Below, piece after piece: positions 1-7,302 of a stretch of DNA of 7,302 nucleotides (the first letter of the stretch is position 1; each line of letters opens with the position of its first letter). The stretch lies in NCBI GenBank assembly GCA_018699755.1, contig JABIRQ010000320.1:1-7302 (forward strand), given 5' to 3'. The DNA comes from Rhodospirillaceae bacterium. GTDB taxonomy: Bacteria > Pseudomonadota > Alphaproteobacteria > CADEGL01. A program made the position numbers and the translations under genes. The notes below the pieces were generated by a model. It was not told the DNA's origin and searched no databases. It worked only from the letters and a program-made list of their open reading frames with translations.

Positions 1-862
1 GGGCGGAATGCACCAGGGCGAGCTTCTGGTCCTCGCCGGCCGCCCCTCGATGGGCAAGACGGCGCTGGTCACCAATATGGCCTTCGCGGCCGCCAAGGCC
101 TATCGCGAGGAAGTCGCCGACGACGGCACCAAGCGTCAGGTCGACGGCGCGGTGGTCGGCTTCTTCTCCCTCGAAATGAGCGCGGAGGAACTGGCGACCC
201 GCATCCTGGCGGAGGAGGCTCGAATCTCGTCGGCCAAGATCCGCAAGGGCGAGATGAACCAAGAGGACTTCGACCGCCTGGTCCAAGCCTCCCAGCGTTT
301 AGCGGCGGCGCCCTTCTTCATCGACGACACCGCCGCGCTGTCCGTATCCGCCATGCGCACCCGCGCCCGTCGCCTGAAACGCCAGCACGGCCTCTCGTTG
401 ATCGTCGTCGATTACCTCCAGCTCCTGCGTCCGCCGACCGAGCATCGCAACGAGAACCGCGTCCAGGAAATTGCCGCGATCACCCGCGCGCTCAAGGCCC
501 TCGCGAAAGAACTGGAGGTCCCGGTGATCGCGCTCTCCCAGCTCAGCCGCGCGGTCGAGCAGCGCGAGGACAAGCGTCCGCAGCTCTCGGATCTGCGCGA
601 ATCGGGCACGATCGAGCAGGATTCCGATGTCGTCATGTTCGTCTATCGGCCGGAATACTATCTCGAACGCCAGCAACCCGACATAGGCTCCGACAAGCAT
701 ATGGAATGGCAGGAGAGCATGGACCGGGTCCACAACCTCGCCGAAGTGATCGTCGCCAAACAGCGCAACGGCCCGATCGGCACGGTGAAACTCTATTTCC
801 GCAAGGAGTTTACCCGTTTCGAGCCCTATTTATCCGACGACCGCGCGCCGGAGCCGCTATAG
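1..862 (+). CDS. dnaB: Replicative DNA helicase DnaB, C-terminal part (5' end outside window)
   Basis: This is the RecA-like motor domain of the hexameric helicase that unwinds DNA ahead of the replication fork. The reading frame is open from base 2, so the gene begins upstream; the ATG at 8 is internal. Numbering from that ATG, Walker A (GRPSMGKT) is at 11-18 and the Walker B strand IVVDYLQLL has its Asp at 135. The SQLSR motif is at 177-181 and DLRESGTIEQDSD at 195-207. The KQR motif at 251-253 matches the family's arginine-finger element near the C-terminus. About 285 residues are visible; family members are usually 450-500, so the missing part is the N-terminal domain and linker. The segment between YRPEYY (about 216-221) and the KQRNG motif is longer than in many DnaBs, as I recall for alphaproteobacterial homologs. 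All core motifs are intact, so identification is firm. The stop is TAG at 860-862, three bases before alr. Confidence 0.97.
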   Translation, partial: GGMHQGELLVLAGRPSMGKTALVTNMAFAAAKAYREEVADDGTKRQVDGAVVGFFSLEMSAEELATRILAEEARISSAKIRKGEMNQEDFDRLVQASQRLAAAPFFIDDTAALSVSAMRTRARRLKRQHGLSLIVVDYLQLLRPPTEHRNENRVQEIAAITRALKALAKELEVPVIALSQLSRAVEQREDKRPQLSDLRESGTIEQDSDVVMFVYRPEYYLERQQPDIGSDKHMEWQESMDRVHNLAEVIVAKQRNGPIGTVKLYFRKEFTRFEPYLSDDRAPEPL

Positions 863-865
863 GGC

Positions 866-1984
866 ATGGCGGCGGGGTCAACCGTCCGGCGCAGCACGGG
901 TTCCGTCCTGGAGATCGACCTAGGGGCGATTCAGGAGAATTACCGGCGACTGCTGGGCGTGCTTGACGGTGTGCCGTCTGCCGCCGTGGTCAAGGCCGAC
1001 GGCTACGGCCTGGGCACCGCGCAGGTTGCAACCGCCCTCCGGGCCGCCGGTTGCCGGATCTTCTTCGTGGCCCATCTGGGCGAAGCCGCCGACCTGCGCG
1101 AAACTCTTCCGGATGCCGAGATTTTCGTCCTGAACGGCGCCCTGCCCGGCGCGGAGGCGGACTTCGTCGCCCTCGACCTGCGTCCGGTGCTGAACGGCCT
1201 TGGCGACATCGAGCGGTGGGCCGCCCTCGCCCGCGCCGAGGGGCGGGTGCTGGCGGCGGCGCTGCATCTCGACACCGGCATGGCTCGCCTGGGCCTGCCC
1301 GCCGACGAACTCGACAGCTTGGCGGACGCCCCCTCGCGCCTGGACGGAATCGCCCTCCGCTATGTCATGAGCCACCTGGCCTGCGCCGAGGAAGCCGACA
1401 ACCCGATGAACGAGACTCAGCGCCGCGCGTTCGAGGACGTGCGGGCGCGCCTGCCCGCGGCGCCGGGCTGTTTCGCCAATTCCTCCGGCGTCTTTCTGGG
1501 CTCGGGTTTCCACTTCGATCTCGCCCGGCCGGGGGTCGCGCTCTACGGCGCAAATCCCACGCCGGGACGGGCCAATCCGATGGCCGGGGCGGTTCGCTTG
1601 AGCGCGCCGATCCTGCAGGTCCGCGCGATTGACCCCCCTGCTAGCGTTGGCTACGGTGCGACCCACAAAATTGACCGACCGGCGCGCATCGCAACGGTCG
1701 CGGTCGGTTACGCCGACGGATACCTTCGGTCGCTGAGCAGCAGCGGCCGGTGTCATTTGGGGGGGTATGATGTGGCGGTCGCGGGGCGCATTTCGATGGA
1801 CCTGATCACCCTGGACGTGACCGGGGTTCCGGCCGAGATCGCCCATCCGGGCGCCGAGGTCGAGATCATCGGTCCGGGTCAGACGATCGACCAGGTGGCG
1901 GAGCGGGCGGACACCATTCCCTACGAGATTCTGACGAGCCTGGGACGGCGCTACAGCCGGGTCTATACGGGAGGCACGGACTAA
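866..1984 (+). CDS. alr: Alanine racemase (PLP-dependent)
   Basis: The enzyme interconverts L- and D-alanine in the cytoplasm, supplying D-Ala for peptidoglycan. It has 372 residues, a normal length. The N-terminal TIM barrel carries the PLP lysine in VVKADGYG (Lys43). The C-terminal beta domain carries the catalytic tyrosine in VGYGATHK (Tyr263), followed by GYADGY and GRISMD. Arg141, in the DTGMARLG motif, matches the arginine that contacts the cofactor region. The residue seven before it, a carbamylated Lys in the Geobacillus enzyme, is His134 here. ATG 866 is the first start after the dnaB stop in the same frame. A GGAG at 850-853, inside the dnaB end, lies 12 nt upstream. The 3-nt gap to dnaB suggests co-transcription or translational coupling. 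The gene contains a C6 run (1633-1638) and a G7 run (1759-1765), but the frame is intact. The catabolic paralog DadX would look similar; the context shows no dadA. Confidence 0.96.
   Translation: MAAGSTVRRSTGSVLEIDLGAIQENYRRLLGVLDGVPSAAVVKADGYGLGTAQVATALRAAGCRIFFVAHLGEAADLRETLPDAEIFVLNGALPGAEADFVALDLRPVLNGLGDIERWAALARAEGRVLAAALHLDTGMARLGLPADELDSLADAPSRLDGIALRYVMSHLACAEEADNPMNETQRRAFEDVRARLPAAPGCFANSSGVFLGSGFHFDLARPGVALYGANPTPGRANPMAGAVRLSAPILQVRAIDPPASVGYGATHKIDRPARIATVAVGYADGYLRSLSSSGRCHLGGYDVAVAGRISMDLITLDVTGVPAEIAHPGAEVEIIGPGQTIDQVAERADTIPYEILTSLGRRYSRVYTGGTD
1968..1974 (+). promoter_or_regulatory. Ribosome binding site for the GTG-started mlaE gene
   Basis: CGGGAGG lies inside the last codons of alr, 12 nt before the GTG at 1987. 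The spacing is slightly long, but this is the only purine-rich match nearby. It supports the GTG start, since the first internal ATG would not come until residue 46. Confidence 0.5.
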
Positions 1985-1986
1985 CC

Positions 1987-2760
1987 GTGCCTATTCTCGC
2001 ACCCATCGGGCGCGTCTTCCTGGCTTTTCTCGAGGCCACGGGGCGGCTCGGCAGATTCGCCATTACGGGCGTGTCGCATTGCGCCCGTCCGCCGTTCTTT
2101 CCGCGCCTGATCGGCCATCAGATGGTCGAGATCGGCTATTACTCCCTGCCCGTGGTCGGACTGACCGCGATTTTCACGGGCATGGTCCTGGCCCTCCAAA
2201 GCTATACCGGATTCGCTCGTTTCAACGCCGAATCGGCGATCGCCGCCGTCGTCGTCCTATCGATCACGCGCGAATTGGGGCCGGTGCTCGCGGGCCTCAT
2301 GGTGGCCGGCCGCATCGGCGCCGCCATGGCCGCCGAGATCGGCACAATGCGGGTGACCGAGCAGATCGACGCCCTGACGACCCTGTCGACCAACCCGTTC
2401 AAGTATCTGGTCGCGCCCAGGCTGATCGCCGGCACCCTGATGCTGCCCTGCCTCGTCGTCGTCGCGGATATCATCGGCGTCTTCGGCGGCTATCTGATCA
2501 GCGTCTACAAGCTGGGCTTCAATCCGAACACCTATCTGAAGCTGACCTGGGACTTCCTGGAGCCGCTCGACGTCATCTCCGGCCTCGTCAAGGCCTCCGT
2601 CTTCGGCTTCCTGGTCGCGCTGATGGGCTGCTATCACGGCTATCACTCCAAGGGCGGCGCCCAGGGCGTGGGCTTGGCGACGACCAATGCCGTCGTCTCT
2701 GCCTCGATCCTGATCCTCGCCTTCAACTACATCATCACCACCCTGTTCTTCGGGACATGA
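1987..2760 (+). CDS. mlaE: MlaE-family ABC transporter permease (MCE/Mla-type lipid transport)
   Basis: This is an inner-membrane permease of the MlaE/YrbE family. In characterised systems it partners an MlaF ATPase and an MCE protein (MlaD) to move phospholipids between the inner and outer membranes. It has 257 residues, the usual size. After an amphipathic N-terminal region (about 1-45), hydrophobic segments lie near 53-73, 80-115, 146-172, 195-220 and 233-255. The family-defining stretch runs from RELGP (95-99) through a GRIGAA and AEIGTMR run to TEQIDAL (ending about 130). GTG at 1987 is chosen because it follows the alr TAA by two bases, has an upstream SD-like GGGAGG, and gives the expected length. 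It lies in the same frame as mlaF, separated by one TGA. No MlaD, MlaC or MlaB gene follows, so the substrate-binding partners must be elsewhere or differ. Family assignment is firm; the lipid substrate is inferred from the family. Confidence 0.92.
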   Translation: MPILAPIGRVFLAFLEATGRLGRFAITGVSHCARPPFFPRLIGHQMVEIGYYSLPVVGLTAIFTGMVLALQSYTGFARFNAESAIAAVVVLSITRELGPVLAGLMVAGRIGAAMAAEIGTMRVTEQIDALTTLSTNPFKYLVAPRLIAGTLMLPCLVVVADIIGVFGGYLISVYKLGFNPNTYLKLTWDFLEPLDVISGLVKASVFGFLVALMGCYHGYHSKGGAQGVGLATTNAVVSASILILAFNYIITTLFFGT

Positions 2761-2778
2761 GGTTCTTCGGGACATGAG
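2745..2778 (+). repeat. Perfect 17-bp tandem duplication at the mlaE-mlaF junction
   Basis: The unit GTTCTTCGGGACATGAG occurs at 2745-2761 and is repeated exactly at 2762-2778 with no spacer. The first copy encodes the last residues of the permease (FFGT) and its TGA stop. The second copy repeats these bases in a shifted frame. The absence of any mismatch suggests a recent slippage or unequal-exchange event. It lengthens the gap before mlaF from 13 to 30 nt. Confidence 0.95.
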
Positions 2779-2794
2779 CCGCTTCCAGGCATGA
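2757..2794 (+). other. Two back-to-back six-codon mini-ORFs linking mlaE to mlaF by ATGA overlaps
   Basis: An ATG at 2757 overlaps the mlaE TGA (ATGA 2757-2760) and opens a six-codon ORF, MRFFGT, ending with TGA at 2775-2777. That stop overlaps an ATG at 2774, which opens a second six-codon ORF, MSRFQA, ending with TGA at 2792-2794. This last stop overlaps the mlaF ATG at 2791. The chain is therefore mlaE, mini-ORF, mini-ORF, mlaF, each linked by a 4-nt ATGA overlap. The first mini-ORF exists only because of the 17-bp duplication. The mini-ORFs are seen directly. A role in termination-reinitiation coupling is inference, and they are unlikely to encode functional peptides. Confidence 0.45.
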
Positions 2795-3564
2795 CCATCG
2801 GCACTCCCAAGATCGCCCTGCGCAATCTGCACAAGCGCTTCGGGGAGAAGCGCGTGCTGACGGGAGTGGACATGGATGTCGCCGCCGGCGAATCGATCGT
2901 CGTGATCGGCGGCTCCGGCTCCGGAAAATCGGTTCTGATCAAGAACATCATGGGGCTGCTCCAGCCCGACGAGGGCAGTATCCGCATCGACGGCGAGGAA
3001 GTCGTCGGCATGGGCACGTCCGAGCGCGAGCGCGTGATGCGCAAGTTCGGCATGCTGTTCCAGGGCGCCGGCCTGTTCGACAGCCTGCCGGTCTGGGAAA
3101 ACGTGGCCTTCGGCCTGATCCAGGCGCAAGGCATGGCCCGGGACGAGGCGAAGACCATCGCCCATGAGAAGATGGCCCAGGTCGGCCTGGGCGAGGAAAT
3201 CGGTGTGCTCTCGCCCGCCGAGCTGTCGGGCGGCATGAAAAAGCGCGTCGGCTTGGCCCGCGCCATCGCGATGGAACCGGAGATCATCTTTTTCGACGAG
3301 CCGACGACGGGCCTCGACCCGATCATGGGCGACATCATCAACGAACTGATCATCGATTGCGTGAAGGAGCTGGGCGCGACGGCCCTGACCATCACCCACG
3401 ACATGGCAAGCGCGCGCAAGATCGGCGACCGCATCGCCATGCTGTTCGGCGGCAAGATCATCTGGGACGGACCAGTGGCCGAGATCGAACGGGCTAACAA
3501 CCCTTATGTCGAGCAGTTCATCAACGGCTTGGCGGAGGGTCCGATCGAGGCGGCGACGGCATGA
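2791..3564 (+). CDS. mlaF: MlaF-family ABC transporter ATP-binding protein
   Basis: This is the cytoplasmic ATPase that powers the MlaE-type permease encoded immediately upstream. It has 257 residues, close to the usual length for MlaF. The full ABC motif set is present: Walker A GGSGSGKS at 40-47, Q-loop Gln91 (MLFQGAGLF), signature LSGGMKKR from 145, Walker B FFDEP with Asp169 and Glu170, D-loop GLDP, and the H-loop His203 in THD. GLFDSLPVWENV after the Q-loop is typical of the MlaF/Mkl group rather than of amino-acid importers. ATG 2791 is the only usable start after the mlaE stop in this frame. The nearest purine-rich bases (CCAGG, 2785-2789) sit too close to act as a normal Shine-Dalgarno, so translation may depend on coupling with mlaE. 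A 68-base gap follows before radA. Family assignment is firm; the transported lipid is not shown by the sequence. Confidence 0.93.
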   Translation: MTIGTPKIALRNLHKRFGEKRVLTGVDMDVAAGESIVVIGGSGSGKSVLIKNIMGLLQPDEGSIRIDGEEVVGMGTSERERVMRKFGMLFQGAGLFDSLPVWENVAFGLIQAQGMARDEAKTIAHEKMAQVGLGEEIGVLSPAELSGGMKKRVGLARAIAMEPEIIFFDEPTTGLDPIMGDIINELIIDCVKELGATALTITHDMASARKIGDRIAMLFGGKIIWDGPVAEIERANNPYVEQFINGLAEGPIEAATA

Positions 3565-3606
3565 CCACCGCCCGCACCCCGGCGTCGTGCGACCGATTTC
3601 CGACAC

Positions 3607-3621
3607 CTCCGGCCGAAGGAG
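3607..3621 (+). promoter_or_regulatory. radA ribosome binding site, with a possible small hairpin over it
   Basis: AAGGAG at 3616-3621 is a strong Shine-Dalgarno sequence 11 nt before the TTG start of radA. CTCC at 3607-3610 is complementary to GGAG at 3618-3621 across a 7-nt loop, so a short hairpin could mask part of the site. The RBS is well supported. The hairpin is only four base pairs, and its regulatory use is speculative. The rest of the 3565-3632 spacer shows no convincing promoter, terminator or operator. Confidence 0.6.
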
Positions 3622-3632
3622 CGGTCTGACCC

Positions 3633-5026
<1,394 letters not shown>

Positions 5027-5030
<4 letters not shown>

Positions 5031-5752
5031 TGGAACAGACCGGTTTCACCGTGGGCGATATCGGGGTCGTCGTCGTCCTCCTCCTTTCCGGCCTGCTGGC
5101 CTTGAGCCGGGGTCTGGTGAAGGAGGCCTTTGCCCTGGCCGCCTGGGTCGGCGGGGCCCTCATTGCACTGTGGGCCTTTCCCTTGGTGCGGCCCTTTGCG
5201 CTCGACTTCATTCCGATTCCCTGGGCCGCCGAGGCGGCCACGGCCATCGGGCTTTTCATTCTCGGATTCATCGCCATATCCCTGATCAGCCGGCCGATCA
5301 CGAGCCGTGTGCGGGACAGTGATCTGCGGCCGCTCGACCGCTCGCTTGGGTTTCTGTTCGGCCTGCTGCGCGGGGCTGCGCTGATATCGCTCGTCTATCT
5401 TCTGATGCTCTGGCTGTGGCAACCGATCGATCACCCGGACTGGGTTCGAAACGCGCGCTCCCTCCCCTTGGTCGAGCGCGGCACGAAGATCCTGCAGCTC
5501 TTCATCCCGGATGAGGCGGCGCGCATGGGCGAGGACGCGGCGAGCGATGCGGAACGGCAGATCCGCAAGGGCCAGGAGGCCAGGGAAGCGATCGAAACCT
5601 TGGACTCCCTGACCCGCGAGGCCCAGGAAGAGGCCGAAGGCGAGACGCCGGGCCAGGCGCAAGGCCAGGCAGAGGACGACCAGACCGGCTACGATGCGCG
5701 GACGCGCAATCAGATGGACCGGCTGAACCAGCAACTGGACGCCACGGAATAG
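5027..5752 (+). CDS. cvpA: CvpA family inner-membrane protein with extended acidic C-terminal tail
   Basis: This is a CvpA-family integral membrane protein; in E. coli the family member is needed for colicin V production and lies next to purF, but its biochemical role is not settled. It has 241 residues, against about 160 in E. coli. Four hydrophobic segments are visible at about 11-30, 34-54, 67-88 and 107-131. The family signatures are LSRGLVKE (26-33) and LDRSLGFLFGLLRG (103-116). From about 165 onward there is a hydrophilic tail rich in Glu, Gln, Asp and Ala, with a GQAQGQAE repeat and heptad-like stretches, probably disordered or partly coiled. Two adjacent ATGs exist, at 5027 and 5030. 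The first overlaps the radA stop as ATGA and lies 9 nt after GAGGA (5013-5017), so it is preferred. purF begins 8-17 nt downstream. The family call is firm; function is unknown. Confidence 0.93.
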
Positions 5753-5756
5753 GCGC

Positions 5757-5760
5757 GGAG
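5757..5760 (+). promoter_or_regulatory. Shine-Dalgarno that decides the purF start
   Basis: GGAG sits immediately before the ATG at 5761, which leaves no spacer, but is 9 nt before the in-frame ATG at 5770. No other Shine-Dalgarno-like sequence is visible in the cvpA-purF junction. It therefore favours initiation at 5770. Confidence 0.55.
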
Positions 5761-5769
5761 ATGGCTCGG

Positions 5770-7227
5770 ATGCTCACCACCAATCCCTTCGACGACGACA
5801 AACTGCACGAGGAATGCGGCGTCTTCGCCGTTTTCGGGCACCCCGACGCCGCGGCGTTGACCGCCCTGGGCCTGCACGCCCTGCAGCATCGCGGCCAGGA
5901 AGCCGCGGGCATCGTGACCTACGATGGCGAGCAGTTTCACAGCCATCGGGCGCTCGGTCAGGTCGGCGATATCTTCGGCTCGGAAGAGGTCATGCGACGC
6001 CTCAAGGGGCCGATCGCGATCGGCCATACCCGATACTCCACAACGGGCGAGACAGTGGTACGCAACGTCCAACCGCTGTTCGTCGATTTCGCGGATGGCG
6101 GTCTTGCCATCGGCCATAACGGCAACCTGACCAACGCCGTCCATCTGCGCCGCGAGCTGGCGCGGCGCGGCTCGATCTTCCACTCGACGACGGATACCGA
6201 GGTCATCACCCATCTGGTGGCGACCAGTCGGCGCACCCGCCTGATCGACAAACTGGTCGACGCCCTGCGCCAGGTCGACGGCGCCTATTCCCTGGTCGCC
6301 ATGAGCCGTCACAAGATCATGGGCGTGCGCGACCCGCTGGGTGTGCGGCCGCTGGTCCTCGGCCGCCTCGACGGCGCCTGGGTCATGACATCGGAAACCT
6401 GCGCGCTGGATATCATCGGCGCGGAATACGTGCGCGACGTGGACCCGGGCGAATTGGTGATCGCGGACGAGAATGGCTTGGAAAGCCTGCGCCCGTTCCC
6501 GCCGTCGCCCCGGCGCTTCTGCATCTTCGAATATATCTACTTCGCCCGGCCGGACAGTTCGGTCGAGGGCGAAAGCGTCTACGAGGCCCGCAAACGGATC
6601 GGCGCCGAACTGGCCCGCGAATCCCATGTCGACGCGGACGTGATCGTGCCGGTGCCGGATTCCGGCGTGCCCGCGGCCCTGGGCTATTCCTCCGAAGCGG
6701 GCATCCCATTCGAATACGGCATCATCCGCAGCCACTATGTCGGCCGCACCTTCATCGAACCCCAAGACCGCATCCGCCATCTCGGCGTGAAACTCAAACA
6801 CAACGCCAATCGTAGCCAGCTTCAAGGCAAGCGCGTGGTGCTGGTGGACGATTCGATCGTGCGCGGAACGACCTCGCGCAAGATCGTCGAGATGGTGCGC
6901 GCCGCCGGCGCGCGCGAGGTCCATATGCGCATCTCCAGCCCGCCGACCACCCATTCCTGCTTCTATGGCATCGACACGCCAGAGCGCGCCCAGCTCCTCG
7001 CCGCCCAGCACAGCGTCGAGGAAATGGCGCGCCTGATCGGCGTCGATTCGCTGGCCTACCTGTCCATCGACGGCCTCTACCGCGCCATGGGCGAAAAGGA
7101 CGGCCGCACGGGCGAAACGCGCCGCTTTTGCGATGCCTGTTTCACCGGTGAGTACCCAACTCGCCTGGTCGACCGTTCGGACCTGTCCGGGCCGTCCCAG
7201 CTCTCTCTTCTCGCGGAGATCGCCTAA
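5770..7227 (+). CDS. purF: Amidophosphoribosyltransferase PurF, iron-sulphur (Bacillus-type) form
   Basis: PurF catalyses the first committed step of purine synthesis, PRPP plus glutamine to phosphoribosylamine, in the cytoplasm. The N-terminal class-II (Ntn) glutaminase domain has the nucleophile Cys16 in LHEECGVF, preceded by a propeptide expected to be cleaved. It also has HRGQEAAGI (40-48), GHTRYSTTG (from 85) and GHNGN (115-119). The C-terminal phosphoribosyltransferase domain has the PRPP loop VDDSIVRGTTS with Asp360 and Asp361. Cys251, Cys397, Cys454 and Cys457 align with the four 4Fe-4S ligands of the Bacillus subtilis enzyme (contexts FCIFEYIYF, HSCFYGID and CDACFTGEYP), so this is not the cluster-free E. 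coli type. It has 485 residues, a normal length. ATG 5770 is preferred because GGAG at 5757-5760 is 9 nt upstream; ATG 5761 would add three residues (MAR) but abuts that GGAG. It follows cvpA closely, a pairing also known in enterobacteria. Confidence 0.97.
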   Translation: MLTTNPFDDDKLHEECGVFAVFGHPDAAALTALGLHALQHRGQEAAGIVTYDGEQFHSHRALGQVGDIFGSEEVMRRLKGPIAIGHTRYSTTGETVVRNVQPLFVDFADGGLAIGHNGNLTNAVHLRRELARRGSIFHSTTDTEVITHLVATSRRTRLIDKLVDALRQVDGAYSLVAMSRHKIMGVRDPLGVRPLVLGRLDGAWVMTSETCALDIIGAEYVRDVDPGELVIADENGLESLRPFPPSPRRFCIFEYIYFARPDSSVEGESVYEARKRIGAELARESHVDADVIVPVPDSGVPAALGYSSEAGIPFEYGIIRSHYVGRTFIEPQDRIRHLGVKLKHNANRSQLQGKRVVLVDDSIVRGTTSRKIVEMVRAAGAREVHMRISSPPTTHSCFYGIDTPERAQLLAAQHSVEEMARLIGVDSLAYLSIDGLYRAMGEKDGRTGETRRFCDACFTGEYPTRLVDRSDLSGPSQLSLLAEIA

Positions 7228-7232
7228 GCGTT

Positions 7233-7302
7233 ATGCGGATGCTCTTCGCCGCCTTTTGCCTCTGTCTGGTGGCGATCGGCCCGAGCTGGGCCGAGTCGCC
7301 CC
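7233..7302 (+). CDS. Start of a probable exported protein (signal peptide only; 3' end outside window)
   Basis: Only 23 codons are visible, so the product is not recognised. The translation has a short basic N-terminus (MRM), a hydrophobic core (LFAAFCLCLVAIG) and a small-residue end, PSWAES. This is the layout of a Sec signal peptide, with likely cleavage after the Ala of SWA. The cysteines in the core do not form a clear lipobox. The ATG at 7233 lies 5 nt after the purF stop; an alternative in-frame ATG is at 7239. The nearest Shine-Dalgarno-like sequence is GGAG at 7215-7218, inside purF, at a long spacing of 14 nt, so start choice is weak. Its position suggests it may be co-transcribed with purF. 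A chance ORF is possible but the signal-peptide pattern argues against it. Confidence 0.5.
   Translation, partial: MRMLFAAFCLCLVAIGPSWAESP

Noticed and set aside
860..868. dnaB and alr in one frame, separated only by TAG and one codon (possible readthrough fusion)
   Set aside because: A helicase-racemase fusion has no functional sense and nothing nearby suggests stop recoding. One in three neighbouring gene pairs shares a frame by chance.
3565..3632. Possible promoter, terminator or SOS operator between mlaF and radA
   Set aside because: I found no stem-loop followed by a T run, no convincing -35/-10 pair, and no GTTC-N7-GTTC type LexA site. Only the radA ribosome binding site and a weak 4-bp hairpin are supported.
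5710..7011. 433-codon open frame on the - strand opposite purF
   Set aside because: It shadows PurF, shows no domain signature, and lacks a credible context.

Overview
The window is a compact, high-GC (by eye about 65%), fully co-directional stretch of core bacterial genes, all on the + strand. The gene order (dnaB, alr, an MlaE/MlaF-type ABC pair, radA, cvpA, purF), the strong G/C bias at third codon positions and the iron-sulphur form of PurF fit an alphaproteobacterium, possibly Rhodospirillales-like. That placement is inference from gene content and protein style, not from a marker gene.

Layout. Positions 1-862 hold the 3' part of dnaB (RecA-like helicase domain; the N-terminal domain lies upstream of the window). 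Positions 866-1984 hold alr (alanine racemase). Positions 1987-2760 and 2791-3564 hold an MlaE-type permease and an MlaF-type ATPase of the MCE/Mla lipid-transport class. Positions 3633-5030 hold radA. Positions 5027-5752 hold cvpA with a long hydrophilic tail. Positions 5770-7227 (or from 5761) hold purF. From 7233 the first 23 codons of a probable secreted protein run off the end. The longest gap between complete genes is 68 bases (mlaF-radA), so no stretch over 300 bases lacks a gene. I see no RNA gene, mobile element, CRISPR array, convincing terminator or recognisable promoter.

How the genes relate. Tight spacing (radA/cvpA overlap by 4 nt; gaps of 3, 2, 30, 68, 8-17 and 5 nt elsewhere) suggests one or a few operons. 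They join housekeeping functions: replication, D-alanine supply for peptidoglycan, envelope lipid transport, recombination and repair, a membrane protein, and the first committed step of purine synthesis. The cvpA-purF pairing is also known from enterobacteria.

No new system is evident. The most unusual feature is the mlaE-mlaF junction. A perfect 17-bp tandem duplication creates two consecutive six-codon mini-ORFs, linked stop-to-start by ATGA overlaps from the end of mlaE to the start of mlaF, and mlaF has no well-placed Shine-Dalgarno sequence. Secondary points are the start choice of purF, a TTG start for radA with a small hairpin over its ribosome binding site, a His where the carbamylated Lys of classical alanine racemases sits, and homopolymer runs in alr.
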